A DNA stretch of 64,000 bases from assembly GCF_023206215.1 (NCBI RefSeq), contig NZ_CP065800.1, positions 3,906,001 to 3,970,000 of the forward strand. The letters run 5' to 3'. Origin of the DNA: Butyrivibrio fibrisolvens (GTDB lineage: Bacteria > Bacillota > Clostridia > Lachnospirales > Lachnospiraceae). Made by a program: the position numbers and the translations under genes. This document shows positions 52,735-62,322 of this stretch, piece after piece. The notes beneath the pieces are model-generated. The model was not told the origin of the DNA, searched no databases, and saw only the letters and a list, made by a program, of their open reading frames with translations. The number at the start of each line of letters is the position of its first letter. Position 1 is the first letter of the stretch.

Positions 52735-53895
52735 TTATGCAATTTCGTAAGTTTTGGCATCTCTAAGATTTAGGCTTGCATTAAAATCTCTATCTTCAAC
52801 ATAACCGCAGTCACATCGATAAATTCTATCTGAAAGTTTTAAATCTTTCTTGATATTACCGCAGCAATGGCATATTTTTGATGATGGATACCATCTGTCT
52901 ACAATCCTAAGTTCAATACCGTTATCATCACATTTTGTTTTTAGTTTAGTTCTAAATTCATAAAACTTCTGCGATGCAACAGCTTTTGAAAGATGCCTGT
53001 TCTTCATCATTCCCGACACATTCAAGTCCTCAATAGTTATATAAGACGGCTTGGTTTTCACTATCTCAGCTATTGTCTTATTGATGTAATCCGTACGGAT
53101 ATTGTCTATCCTATGATGGATTTTCTGTACTTTGAGCTTTTGTTTTTGTATATTTTTTTGAGTGGACTCTCCTTTCTTTAAATTTCCATACTTACGAGAG
53201 AGACATTTTTGTTCTCTACGCAATTGTTTTTCTAATTTCCTTAATCTTGTTGATTTGTTGATATTCTTATATGTCTTACCGTTAGAGACAATCGCCAAAT
53301 CTTTTAAGCCTAAGTCAATCCCTATGCCATCATTGCTATTATTGGCAATCTTGACATTAGGAATTTCAACAAGAACTGATACGTAGTATCTACCTGCTCT
53401 AATGGACACTGTACCGCTTTTAATTTTCCATCCGTCTTTAGTTGTAGGTAAATAGCCCTTTTCTTTAAGACGTACCCAACCTAAAGTCGGTATGTTTAGT
53501 CTATGTCTTTCGCAGCAACAATCCTTTGGGTTGTTCTTTACAAAATACATTTTTACATCTGACTTGCCTTTCTTTTTGAAATTTGGAAAAGCACTCTGAT
53601 GTTTGAAAAACCTTGTAAAAGCAGTGTATCCATCTTCAATAGATTTCTTTACTGCTTTTGAATATGCTTCCTTAATCCATACTTTGTCAGGGTTATTAGG
53701 AATATATTCATTATTAAGCCACACACTAAAACTCTTGCCTGTCATGAACTTCTCACCCTTGTCATGTAAGCTTTTGTTATGACCAAGATAGAAGTTGTAG
53801 ACATATCTACAAGTACCAATAGTCTTATTGATTTTAACTTTTTGCTCGGCTGTCGGATTAATTTCCGTCTTGAAGCTCTTTAACAATTTCCTCAT
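52735..53895 (-). CDS. tnpB: TnpB RNA-guided nuclease of IS607, intact
   Basis: A 386-residue TnpB with the N-terminal helix-turn-helix-like start (FKTEINPTAEQKVKINKTIGTCRYVYNFYL, broken by a turn) and the RuvC triad: Asp in GIDLGLKDLA near 192, Glu in TIEDLNVSGM near 288, Asp in EDRDFNASLNL near 368. The zinc ribbon CHCC...CDCG (about 345-362) is present, unlike in the IS605 TnpB nearby. The gene looks intact. It overlaps the recombinase gene by 38 bases. Confidence 0.95.
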   Translation of the reverse strand: MRKLLKSFKTEINPTAEQKVKINKTIGTCRYVYNFYLGHNKSLHDKGEKFMTGKSFSVWLNNEYIPNNPDKVWIKEAYSKAVKKSIEDGYTAFTRFFKHQSAFPNFKKKGKSDVKMYFVKNNPKDCCCERHRLNIPTLGWVRLKEKGYLPTTKDGWKIKSGTVSIRAGRYYVSVLVEIPNVKIANNSNDGIGIDLGLKDLAIVSNGKTYKNINKSTRLRKLEKQLRREQKCLSRKYGNLKKGESTQKNIQKQKLKVQKIHHRIDNIRTDYINKTIAEIVKTKPSYITIEDLNVSGMMKNRHLSKAVASQKFYEFRTKLKTKCDDNGIELRIVDRWYPSSKICHCCGNIKKDLKLSDRIYRCDCGYVEDRDFNASLNLRDAKTYEIA

Positions 53896-54496
53896 CCCTT
53901 TCTATTTGTTTTTTATACTTGCGAAGTCCATACAACCTACAAGAAAACACATGGAGTATTGAAACAATATCCTGTACTAGTTCTTCTTGTGGTGATAGAT
54001 CTTCATTGTTTACTACCATTATGGTCGTATTGAACTTCATACAGAATTTTTCAAACCAATCATAGCCAAAACGGATAAATCTGTCTTTATGCGTTACTAT
54101 GATAGTTTTGATTTTTTGTTCCATGACTTCATCTAATAGTTCATTCCACTTTTTACGGTTGTAATTTAGACCACTTCCATAATCTTCAATACATTGGTCT
54201 ACAATAATACCTCTAGCATTGCAAAACTGCCGTAAAAAAGATACCTGATTATGTAAGTCATCTTTTTGATTTCTTGTAGACACTCTGGCATAAATAACAA
54301 TCTGACGATTATCATTTTCTGTGTTTATACCTTTAAACTGAAGATATTGGTCATAAGTATAATAACGCCTATCAGTTGGAGTTCGGTTCGCCTTTAGAGT
54401 TCCTTCCCTATCCCATCGCTGCAATGTCTTAACGGAAACACCCAATAGTTCGGCAAAATCTTTTGGCTTGTAATTTGTGATATTTGATGTGTTCAT
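53858..54496 (-). CDS. tnpA: IS607 serine recombinase/transposase
   Basis: A 212-residue protein with an N-terminal MerR-like helix-turn-helix (YKPKDFAELLGVSVKTLQRW and RTPTDRRYYTYDQY) and a C-terminal small serine-recombinase domain: IVIYARVSTRNQKDDL with the catalytic Ser near 71, and THKDRFIRFGYDWFEKF with catalytic arginines. This DNA-binding-first order is specific to IS607. AAGGAG precedes the ATG. It looks intact. Confidence 0.95.
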   Translation of the reverse strand: MNTSNITNYKPKDFAELLGVSVKTLQRWDREGTLKANRTPTDRRYYTYDQYLQFKGINTENDNRQIVIYARVSTRNQKDDLHNQVSFLRQFCNARGIIVDQCIEDYGSGLNYNRKKWNELLDEVMEQKIKTIIVTHKDRFIRFGYDWFEKFCMKFNTTIMVVNNEDLSPQEELVQDIVSILHVFSCRLYGLRKYKKQIERDEEIVKELQDGN

Positions 54497-54591
54497 AATA
54501 ACTTACTCCTTCGAGCACATTTAAACACATTTAATCACATTAGTCAATATCTTAGGCTACTTAACATTTCTTCTCCAGCTTTACTAATAGT

Positions 54592-56316
54592 TCATCCCTG
54601 TATCTTATTCATTCGTGCATATATTCCTCCAAGTGCCACGAGTTCTTCGTGAGTTCCTCTTTCTGCTATATGACCGTTTTCAATGACAAGGATAAGATCC
54701 GCATTACGGATAGTTGACAGCCTGTGTGCAATTGCAACGATCGTACGCTTACCTGTAATGTTGTTAATCGCTTCCTGAATCTGTTTCTCCGTCTCAACAT
54801 CGACAGATGCTGTAGCTTCATCAAGTACTATTATAGGGGACTTGCGAAGTATAGCTCTTGAAATAGCTACTCTTTGCTTCTGGCCGCCCGAAAGTCTAAG
54901 ACCTCTTTCGCCGACCAGCGTATCATAGCCATCAGGCATATTCATGATATCCTTATGAATATTGGCAGCCTTAGCCGCTTCTATGATCTCATCCATGTCT
55001 GCATCAGGAACTGCATAGCCGATATTCTCAGCAATAGTTCCATTAAAAAGGAATGTGTCCTGGAGAACAGGCGAGATATTCTGCCTGAGACTTTCTATAG
55101 TAATATCATTAATATCATTACCATCAATATATATGTGCCCATTGGTAGGTTCATAAAATCTTGATATAAGCTTTGTCATAGTAGTCTTACCAACTCCGGT
55201 AGGACCTACAAGAGCCAGCATCTTACCAGGCTCGCATTCAAAAGAGATATCATCAAGGATCTTACCACCAGTCTCATACGAAAAGCTCACATTCTCAAAC
55301 CTGATCTCACCCTTTACATTTTTTAACGCAAGAGCCCCTTCCTTGTCCTTGATCTCGCAAGGCGCATCAAGGATCGTGATAACTCGCTCAGCGCCTGCCA
55401 TAGACTGTTGCATATTCTCAAGAAGGTTGGCAAGCCCTGTGATAGGAGCATAGAATAATCCAAGATACAGAAGGAATGCAACCACGTCCTCGACTCTAAG
55501 ACTTTCTTTCCATGCAAGGTAGCCGCCAAAAGCGACAACAAGTATCGTACCTATAGAAGATATAAATTCAACGCAAGGATGAAATACAGCACTGATCTTA
55601 AGCGCCTTAAGCATAGCTTTTACGTGCTCGAAGTTCTTCTCATCAACCTGCTGCGTCTCATATTCTTCTCTGCCAAAAGACTGTATCTCCTGAAGACCAG
55701 ACAAGTTATCCTGAAGCTTACCGTTAAGTTCGCCCATTTTCTTCTGCGATGCCCTGAAGAAGGGTCTTACTTTTTTGGAAAAAATAATTCCGGATACAAA
55801 AATAAGTGGAATCGGCGCACATGTAATAAGAGCAAGCTTCACATTGATAGTAAGAAGCATTACGAGAACGCCGATGAAAGTCACAATGTTAGTGATAGTC
55901 TCCGGGATCATATGAGCATATAAAAGTTCAAAATCCCTTGTATCATTAACTATACGGCTCATCAGATCTCCAGTCTGCTTATCATGGAAATATCCGATGT
56001 GCATGCGTTCAAGCTTATCATAAGTACGGGTTCTGAGATCTCCCACAAGGTACCATGCCGCTTTGTGAGCAAGATAATTACTAAGGAATCTGAAAAGGAT
56101 CCTTCCAAGATAAAGTCCAATAAGAACGGCCGTAAGTATCCATATTCTCTTCATCCCGTTTTCATCAACGCCGTTACTTACAATTCCTGTCATCTCTGAC
56201 AGAGCCTTGGGCGCTGCAAGATTGATAACAGTAAGCATCAGGGTTGAAAAGATTGCGATCACATATAATAATCTGTATCTTACTGCCTCTTTACTCAGCC
56301 TCAATAGCAATTTCAT
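54592..56316 (-). CDS. ABC exporter half-transporter, homodimer type
   Basis: With the ATG at 56316, which has a G-rich ribosome site (GGGGGG) six bases upstream, the product is 574 residues. It has an exporter membrane domain (six helices to about 310) and an ATPase with Walker A GPTGVGKTT near 373, LSGGQKQR near 473 and VLDEATASVD. Both sites are canonical, so a homodimer is expected, unlike the pair at 2.4-6.3 kb. Substrate unknown. A small hairpin with T-run (56346-56356) lies in its leader. The IS607 element lies just beyond its stop and did not damage it. Confidence 0.9.
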   Translation of the reverse strand: MKLLLRLSKEAVRYRLLYVIAIFSTLMLTVINLAAPKALSEMTGIVSNGVDENGMKRIWILTAVLIGLYLGRILFRFLSNYLAHKAAWYLVGDLRTRTYDKLERMHIGYFHDKQTGDLMSRIVNDTRDFELLYAHMIPETITNIVTFIGVLVMLLTINVKLALITCAPIPLIFVSGIIFSKKVRPFFRASQKKMGELNGKLQDNLSGLQEIQSFGREEYETQQVDEKNFEHVKAMLKALKISAVFHPCVEFISSIGTILVVAFGGYLAWKESLRVEDVVAFLLYLGLFYAPITGLANLLENMQQSMAGAERVITILDAPCEIKDKEGALALKNVKGEIRFENVSFSYETGGKILDDISFECEPGKMLALVGPTGVGKTTMTKLISRFYEPTNGHIYIDGNDINDITIESLRQNISPVLQDTFLFNGTIAENIGYAVPDADMDEIIEAAKAANIHKDIMNMPDGYDTLVGERGLRLSGGQKQRVAISRAILRKSPIIVLDEATASVDVETEKQIQEAINNITGKRTIVAIAHRLSTIRNADLILVIENGHIAERGTHEELVALGGIYARMNKIQG

Positions 56317-56339
56317 AAACAGTCCCCCCCGTATCCTGG

Positions 56340-56365
56340 TAAAAAAGCGCAGTGCGCCAATTTTC
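56340..56365 (-). terminator. small leader hairpin with T-run ahead of the ABC gene
   Basis: GCGC-ACT-GCGC followed by six Ts on the minus strand, about 25 bases before the ribosome site. The stem is short (four strong pairs, plus A/T pairs). A leader attenuator is possible. Confidence 0.35.
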
Positions 56366-56614
56366 TGATAATTATATATCAAAAAAGAATAGTGCACAAT
56401 TCAATCACCAAAACTGAGCACAATTCTATAAATTTTGAGAATATTCATCTGGCATTACTTAAATAAAAAAGGCAGAAGAGCCTTTATCTAAGCACACTTA
56501 ATAATCAGAGATAGCAAAAAATGACTAAAATTCCTCAACAAATAGTAAGTCTGCGGTCCTGTATTTCGGTAGTATTGGGATGTAACAGAAAACCACGACA
56601 CAAAAGGTTAAAAT

Positions 56615-58198
56615 ATGAAAATCAAAGTATTTACAAGAGAAGTTAATGAAAACAATTACCCGGAAGGGCTTGCAAGAAGTGTACATTTCGAAGTTATTTC
56701 TGATGACGGGATCGCTGCACCTTTAAACAGAAACTACGGAATTCTTTTTGCAAAAGGTGCTATAAGCAAGGATAATACCATCATCCCAAAGGGTGTTCAG
56801 AATCCGCTTATATTCAATATGGAAGACGGATGGATTGGTATTACCGCAGAAAGAGTCCTTGAAAACGGTGAGATTGATAAGGATGCTTTAGGCCAAAAAG
56901 TCCTTTGGAAGACCAAAGATCTGATTCACTTTGAAGAGGAAAACCTTATTTCTGATGATGAAATCTCCAAATATCTCCCCAAAGAATATGAATCATCAGA
57001 TTCTATAAAAAAAGAGTTCCTGTCTAAAAATCAAATATATGCAGACGCCCTTGAAGTAGATCCCGAAATAGTAAAGAAAGCCGAGCAATACTGGAATCCA
57101 ATAGTATGCACCGGTGTAACCTGCAAGGACGACAAGTCAGGTATACTAATTTCATATAGCGACGGATCTTCAAGAGAGAAAAAGTTTGGTCCGGATGGAC
57201 GTATACACCAGCAGAAGTTTGACTTCCCTCTTGCAAAGGGATACGGCGATCCCGTTATTTTCCCATGGGAAGGAAGGTGGTATTTCATATCAACCAGCGA
57301 CAATCGTCATGATATAGGTATCTATGTGCGAGAAGCTGATGATGTACATGGTCTCTTTGCAGAAGGTGTCACCGAGCATCTCATCCTTCCATTTGATCCT
57401 GAAAGAGGCTTCGAGCAGACCTTCTGGGCACCCGAATTCCATGTAATCGGAGACGAATTATATATTCTTTTTGCTGTTAGCGGCCATGAGTGGGGCCCTC
57501 AGTGTCATATGATGAAGAAAAAGAAAGGCGCAAGTATCATAGAAGCTGACAGCTGGGAAGATCCTGTAAAGGTGTGCAAAATGGATGGAACGCCAATAGG
57601 ACAAGGCGCCATAACCCTTGATATGACTCATATTAAAACAAGCAAAGGTTCATATCTTATCTGGTCATACAGGCAGTTCATCGGACATCCGAATGATACT
57701 GGTTCCATGCTTTATATCGCATCCATTGATGAAGATAAGCCATGGATTCTTACAAGTGAACCTGTGCTCCTTACAAGACCTCTTCTTGGTTGGGAGAATG
57801 TATCAGGAACTATCAACAACGAAGGCCCTTATGGCTTTATCCATGAAGGAAAGCTCTATGTTACATATTCAGGCGGTGCTGCCAACTCATATACCTATGC
57901 AGTTGGTCTTCTGACAGCTGATGAAGATGCTGATCTGTTAGATATCTCCTCCTGGACCAAGAGCATTACACCAGTCCTTAACTTCTATTCTGTAAAAGGA
58001 GTTTTCGGCCCTGGTCACAACTCATTCTTTACTAACGAAGACGACGAACTGATGATAGCTTATCATGGAGAGACTGCAATAGATAGTACTCTTAGATGTG
58101 ATGGTATAAGGCGAGTACACTTCAGAGCTGATGAGACGCCGTATTTCCAGATGTCTGCGGCAGAGGATCTGATGACGTATAGCGAAAGTCAAATATAA
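56615..58198 (+). CDS. glycoside hydrolase family 43-like enzyme, cytoplasmic
   Basis: A 527-residue protein without signal peptide, so it acts in the cytoplasm on imported oligosaccharides. The five-bladed GH43 core begins near residue 205 (GYGDPVIFPWEGRWYFISTSD), with FWAPEFHVIGDELYILFA and INNEGPYGFIHEGKLYVTYSGG supplying the usual catalytic carboxylates, and GVFGPGHNSFF near the end. The first 200 residues are a second, less conserved propeller-like half. Substrates of GH43 are arabinoxylan or xylo-oligosaccharides; subfamily not assigned. AAGG precedes the ATG, and a perfect terminator follows. Fits a plant-fibre-degrading anaerobe. Confidence 0.82.
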   Translation: MKIKVFTREVNENNYPEGLARSVHFEVISDDGIAAPLNRNYGILFAKGAISKDNTIIPKGVQNPLIFNMEDGWIGITAERVLENGEIDKDALGQKVLWKTKDLIHFEEENLISDDEISKYLPKEYESSDSIKKEFLSKNQIYADALEVDPEIVKKAEQYWNPIVCTGVTCKDDKSGILISYSDGSSREKKFGPDGRIHQQKFDFPLAKGYGDPVIFPWEGRWYFISTSDNRHDIGIYVREADDVHGLFAEGVTEHLILPFDPERGFEQTFWAPEFHVIGDELYILFAVSGHEWGPQCHMMKKKKGASIIEADSWEDPVKVCKMDGTPIGQGAITLDMTHIKTSKGSYLIWSYRQFIGHPNDTGSMLYIASIDEDKPWILTSEPVLLTRPLLGWENVSGTINNEGPYGFIHEGKLYVTYSGGAANSYTYAVGLLTADEDADLLDISSWTKSITPVLNFYSVKGVFGPGHNSFFTNEDDELMIAYHGETAIDSTLRCDGIRRVHFRADETPYFQMSAAEDLMTYSESQI

Positions 58199-58235
58199 AA
58201 TTATTACAGTATAATCGAAGAAGCTCTATATTCAC

Positions 58236-58270
58236 AAAGAGGGTCGATTATGTGATCGACCCTCTTTTTT
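58236..58270 (+). terminator. terminator of the GH43 gene
   Basis: AAAGAGGGTCGAT (58236-58248) pairs perfectly with ATCGACCCTCTTT (58255-58267), followed by a T-run. Confidence 0.93.
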
Positions 58271-58359
58271 TCATTTACTGTTATACTGTTTTCTTTATTC
58301 TTCTCATTATTCTACTTTTCTTTATTCTACTTTATTCAGCTAGCACTATTCTACTTCTC

Positions 58360-58468
58360 GTTATACTTCCTTTCTTTTATACTTCTTTCTTTTATACTTC
58401 TTTCTTTTATACTTCTTTCTTTTATACTTCTTTCTCTTATACTGCCTTCTCTTATACTGCCTTCTCTT
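58360..58468 (-). repeat. 15-bp tandem repeat with in-frame stop codons at the end of hisC-like gene
   Basis: Read on the minus strand, the last codons GAG AAG GCA GTA TAA are followed by at least five more 15-base copies: one identical, then variants ending GTA TAA, and a final copy with a one-base insertion. Every copy carries TAA in the same frame. More diverged TTCTAC/TTATTC copies continue to about 58290. It looks like slippage duplication of the gene's own terminus. Confidence 0.92.
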
Positions 58469-59549
58469 TTACACAGCTCTTTTCAATAAATTCTCCAATA
58501 GTGTCAAGGAACTTCTGATTCTGCATTGGAAGACCTATACTAACGCGAATATATTCTTCGGAAAAGTATCTTATATAAACCCCTTTAGATTCAAGATAAC
58601 TCATGCATTCCTTAGTATCACAGTGTGGTGCAAAATAGATAAAGCTTGTAGAACTCGGCACTACCGTACAACCAAGCTTTTCAAGTTCTTTTGAAAGATA
58701 AACTCTTTGTTCTGTATTGTTGTCCTGTGCTGCCTTATAGAACTCTTTATCTTCCAGAGCAGCTGCTGCACCTGCTGCCGCAACCCTGTTAGTTCCAAAG
58801 ATACCTGATATTGCACTAAGACAAGTTATGATCTCTTCACTTGCTACAGCGTATCCGCATCTGATACCTGCAAGTCCATATATCTTAGAGAATGTTCGAA
58901 GTACGATAACATTTTTGCCGCACAGAACCTTTGAGACCATGCTGGGATAAGAGTCATCTGCCACCCAGTCTATATAAGCTTCATCTATAACACATACAAC
59001 GTGATCAGGAAGATCATCAATAAAGGTTGAAAGCTTGTCCGGACACAGAAGCGTACCTGTAGGATTGTTAGGATTACAGATATATATAAGCTTTGTTTTA
59101 TCAGTAATTGCAGCCGAAAGTGCATCAAGATCTGTACTCACACCATCTTTGCCAAAAACCTCTACAAGCTTTGCACCAAACTGGGCAGGAAGTCTGTAGT
59201 ACTGCATATATGTTGGTGAACAGATAAGAAGTTCATCATCAGGATTAAGGAAAGCTTCTGCAACTGCCTGAATTCCGGCTCCTGATCCATTAAAGGCTGT
59301 GATACAGCTCACCGGCATTCCTACATGCTCTGCTATCTTCTGCTTAAGATTCGTAATAGACTCCATTGGATACAGATTACACTTACTAAGTTCCTTTTCC
59401 ATGGCTTCAAGTGCCTTGGGGCTTGATCCCATCTGATTTTCATTAGCATTAAGTTTTATGATGCCGGGGCCCGGCTTTACCATCATGCCTCCTGCTGTAT
59501 AGATCTGAAATCCTTTAAGTGGCTCTCTCATTAAATCTTTAACTGACAT
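58452..59549 (-). CDS. histidinol-phosphate-aminotransferase-like PLP enzyme
   Basis: A 365-residue fold-type I aminotransferase. The N-terminus IIKLNANENQMGSSPKALEAM, NPNNPTGT, and the PLP lysine in RTFSKIYGLAGIRCGYAVA fit the HisC family; the end is EYIRVSIGLPMQNQKFL. No his genes are near. It lies downstream of the peptide-transporter operon on the same strand, so it may act on an imported peptide-derived amino acid, aromatic amino acid or amino-alcohol phosphate instead of histidinol phosphate. AAGGAGG precedes the ATG. A terminator-like hairpin separates it from oppA. The gene ends in the stop-codon tandem repeat. Confidence 0.8.
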   Translation of the reverse strand: MSVKDLMREPLKGFQIYTAGGMMVKPGPGIIKLNANENQMGSSPKALEAMEKELSKCNLYPMESITNLKQKIAEHVGMPVSCITAFNGSGAGIQAVAEAFLNPDDELLICSPTYMQYYRLPAQFGAKLVEVFGKDGVSTDLDALSAAITDKTKLIYICNPNNPTGTLLCPDKLSTFIDDLPDHVVCVIDEAYIDWVADDSYPSMVSKVLCGKNVIVLRTFSKIYGLAGIRCGYAVASEEIITCLSAISGIFGTNRVAAAGAAAALEDKEFYKAAQDNNTEQRVYLSKELEKLGCTVVPSSTSFIYFAPHCDTKECMSYLESKGVYIRYFSEEYIRVSIGLPMQNQKFLDTIGEFIEKSCVKEKAV

Positions 59550-59561
59550 ATCCGCATCCTC

Positions 59562-59620
59562 CTTAAAAATAAAAGACTGCTACCTGAAAGGTTTGGTCCC
59601 CTTTGACCAGGTAACAGTCT
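59562..59620 (-). terminator. hairpin between oppA-like gene and the aminotransferase
   Basis: AGACTG and TACCTG (59574-59586) pair with CAGGTA and CAGTCT (59608-59620) with one mismatch, with an inner AAAGG/CCCTTT stem. On the minus strand a T-rich tract follows and leads into the aminotransferase ribosome site. It may end the opp transcript partly. Confidence 0.7.
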
Positions 59621-59642
59621 GTGTATGGTTGGTTTCAATTCA

Positions 59643-61280
59643 TTACTCAATATCAAGATACTTGGTTCTTATATTTCCTCTTGATGGATCGACGATCCTG
59701 TTTGTAAGCTTAGGATTCATTAGTACTATTGTCTCCCTGTTTAGTACAGGAATTGCCCAGAAATAATCTGCTACAAGTATCTTTTCTGCTTCGTGTAAGA
59801 GTTCATACCTCTTTACAGGATCAGATTCTTTATTGGACTCTTCCATAAGAGCATCGTATTCACTGCAGTTTGTACCATTATCATTATAGGAATCTGTTGT
59901 TCTGTACATTGAAAGATATGTATATGGATCAATAAAGTCTGCTGTCCACTGCATTCTGCAGATATCAAAATCTCCTGCACGTCTGTCTGAAATATTTACC
60001 TGTGTTTCCTGAGCTTCAAGCTGTACTTCGATTCCGAGATTTTCTTTCCACTGAGCCTGAAGGGCCTGAGCTATATCGGATTCTATCTGAGTACTTGGAT
60101 ACTTATAAGTTACTGTAGGGAAGCCTTCTCCATTTGGATAACCGGCTTCTGCAAGAAGTTCTTTTGCTCTTTCTACATCATAGGTCAAAAGCTCTCCTCC
60201 AGCTTCTTCTGACCAGGTCTTACCTGAAGCCTTGGATATAACACCTGTTCCTACAAAAAATGATGTGCCGATATAATTCGTACCGCAGGCTGTTGCTACA
60301 GCATCCCTGTCAATTGAGATCGAAAATGCTTCTCTTACTCTTACATCATCAAATGGTGGCTTTGTTATATCAAAGAGTTCAAAGTTACTTGTTGTTGCAA
60401 CATATTTTACGAGCTCATCGCTACCATCATATTCTTCAAGAACTGTATAATCTGCTGTTGCTATATCAAGTTCACCTGTCTTATATGCACTGATTATTGC
60501 CTGTGTATCTTCCATAGCCATTGTCTTTACTTCATCAAGATGGATCTCATCTTTTAAAACATAGCTATCGTTTTTCTTATATACGCAATACTGATTTGGA
60601 ACATATTCAGCCATATAGAATGGTCCGCAGCTTACCAGTGCATCCATATCTTCGCCCATTGACCAGGGGCCATTTGTTTCTGTCTGAAGTTCTCTATGGG
60701 TCGGGATAAATACCGGAAGTGTCAGAAGATCCATAAAATATGCCGTAGGCTCTGTAAGATTGAAGATGATCGTCTTATCGTCGGGGCACTCAACTCCAAG
60801 CGTTGATATATCAGCGCCTTCCTTATAGATGGCTTCTGCTCCTTTAATACATAAGAGCATTGTTGAGTATCCATTACCACAATCAGGATCAAGAGCCCTT
60901 GTGATCGTGTTCAAAAAGTCTGCAGCTGTTACTGCATCTCCATTATTCCAGTTTGCATCTTCCTTGATATGGAAAGTATATACTGTCATATCATCATTAA
61001 CTTCATAGGAATCTGCCAGGATATTCTTGTAACTTCCATCTGCAGCAAGCTCTACAAGCGGTGCTGTTGCAAGAGAAGTATAACTCCACCACCAATATGA
61101 AGTGATACCGGCACTATCAAGAGTACCTGACTCCATAGACATTGTAGTAGTTATTGACTTGTAGTTGCCTGCTGCTGTAACCGTATCGCCTGCCTTATTC
61201 TTATCACCGCAGGCGCTCATCCCTAGTAGCATACTTAATGCCAGGCCTGTAGCCACAACTTTCTTAAATACTTTTCTCAT
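59643..61280 (-). CDS. peptide ABC transporter substrate-binding lipoprotein (OppA/DppA family)
   Basis: With the ATG at 61280 (AAGGGAG upstream) the product is 545 residues with a lipoprotein signal peptide ending GMSAC, so Cys25 should be lipidated. The mature protein has the family 5 SBP pattern: a DSAGITSYWWWSYTSLA region, YTFHIKEDANWNNGDAVTAADF and the C-terminal TADFIDPYTYLSMY. It binds oligopeptides outside the cell and delivers them to the permease. It is the last transporter gene, after oppF. The binding loop does not allow a substrate to be named. Confidence 0.92.
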   Translation of the reverse strand: MRKVFKKVVATGLALSMLLGMSACGDKNKAGDTVTAAGNYKSITTTMSMESGTLDSAGITSYWWWSYTSLATAPLVELAADGSYKNILADSYEVNDDMTVYTFHIKEDANWNNGDAVTAADFLNTITRALDPDCGNGYSTMLLCIKGAEAIYKEGADISTLGVECPDDKTIIFNLTEPTAYFMDLLTLPVFIPTHRELQTETNGPWSMGEDMDALVSCGPFYMAEYVPNQYCVYKKNDSYVLKDEIHLDEVKTMAMEDTQAIISAYKTGELDIATADYTVLEEYDGSDELVKYVATTSNFELFDITKPPFDDVRVREAFSISIDRDAVATACGTNYIGTSFFVGTGVISKASGKTWSEEAGGELLTYDVERAKELLAEAGYPNGEGFPTVTYKYPSTQIESDIAQALQAQWKENLGIEVQLEAQETQVNISDRRAGDFDICRMQWTADFIDPYTYLSMYRTTDSYNDNGTNCSEYDALMEESNKESDPVKRYELLHEAEKILVADYFWAIPVLNRETIVLMNPKLTNRIVDPSRGNIRTKYLDIE

Positions 61281-61300
61281 AATCACACTCCCTTTCTACT

Positions 61301-62311
61301 TTAAGCAAGATTTTCAATACTTAAGTTTTCTCTCATTCTCAGATATTTAGGTGCATATAAGAAACATGAGACCTGTCTGTTATCAACCTTAAAATTCGCC
61401 GGCATTTGATGGAAACATTCTGCCACCGCATATGGACATCTTGTATTAAACGGACATCCCTTTGGAGGGTTGATAGGACTTGGAATCTCTCCTTCTAAAA
61501 GGATTCTCTTTTTCCTTCTGGCTGTATTAGGATCTGGTATGGGTTCTGCACTTAGAAGTGCTTTGGAATAAGGATGAAGTGGTTTTTTATACACATCATT
61601 GGATGTCCCTACTTCCACCATGTGTCCCAAATACATAACGCCAATCCTGTGACTTATATGTTTAACCATTCCAAGGTCATGAGCTATAAAAAGATAACTT
61701 ATTCCGGTCGCCTTCTGAATATCTTCCAAAAGGTTAATGACCTGTGCCTGAATCGATACGTCAAGAGCTGATATAGGTTCATCACATACTATAAATTCAG
61801 GATCAAGAGCAAGTGTTCTTGCAATTCCTATTCTCTGCCTCTGTCCACCGGAGAATTCATGTGGATATCTTCTGATATGATCAGGCTTAAGCCCTACGAT
61901 TTCCAGAAGTTCCTGAACCTTCTTCTGTCTGGTTTTCGGTGTGCCAATATTGTGGATTTCCATAGGCTCTCCTATGATCTCACCAACTGTAAATCTAGGA
62001 TTAAGTGATGCATATGGATCCTGAAATATCATCTGAAGCTTCTGCCTGTATGGTAGCATCTGCTTTCTGGATAATTTTGTAATATCTTTTCCGTCAAAAA
62101 GTATCTCTCCGTTAGTTGGTTCATATATCCTTAATATGGTTCGACCAAGACTGCTCTTGCCACATCCCGATTCGCCTACAAGACCGAAGGTTTCTCCTTT
62201 TTTTACTTCAAATGATATGTCGTTAACAGCCTGAACCACCTGAGGTTTCATTCCCCTGTTTACTTCAAAAAACTTTGTAAGTCTTTTTACTTCCAATACA
62301 TTCTCTTCCAT
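61301..62311 (-). CDS. oligopeptide ABC transporter ATP-binding protein (OppF-like)
   Basis: A 336-residue ATPase of the peptide/nickel family: Walker [10 protein letters not shown], signature [19 protein letters not shown], Walker [13 protein letters not shown], and the OppD/F C-terminal extension with [17 protein letters not shown], whose cysteines fit the iron-sulfur/zinc site of these subunits. AAGGAGG precedes the ATG. It starts 11 bases after oppD. Confidence 0.94.
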   Translation of the reverse strand: MEENVLEVKRLTKFFEVNRGMKPQVVQAVNDISFEVKKGETFGLVGESGCGKSSLGRTILRIYEPTNGEILFDGKDITKLSRKQMLPYRQKLQMIFQDPYASLNPRFTVGEIIGEPMEIHNIGTPKTRQKKVQELLEIVGLKPDHIRRYPHEFSGGQRQRIGIARTLALDPEFIVCDEPISALDVSIQAQVINLLEDIQKATGISYLFIAHDLGMVKHISHRIGVMYLGHMVEVGTSNDVYKKPLHPYSKALLSAEPIPDPNTARRKKRILLEGEIPSPINPPKGCPFNTRCPYAVAECFHQMPANFKVDNRQVSCFLYAPKYLRMRENLSIENLA

Positions 62312-62322
62312 GACAAACCTCC

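Larger units (their letters stand above)
52556..54545 (-). mobile_element. IS607-family insertion sequence
   Basis: It carries a serine-recombinase tnpA and a tnpB, overlapping by 38 bases. A 13-bp motif AATGTGTTTAAAT lies near one end (52560-52572) and inverted near the other (54519-54531), probably recombinase binding sites. The 180 bases after tnpB (52556-52734) have no ORF and are the likely guide-RNA scaffold. Ends are approximate. Confidence 0.85.
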
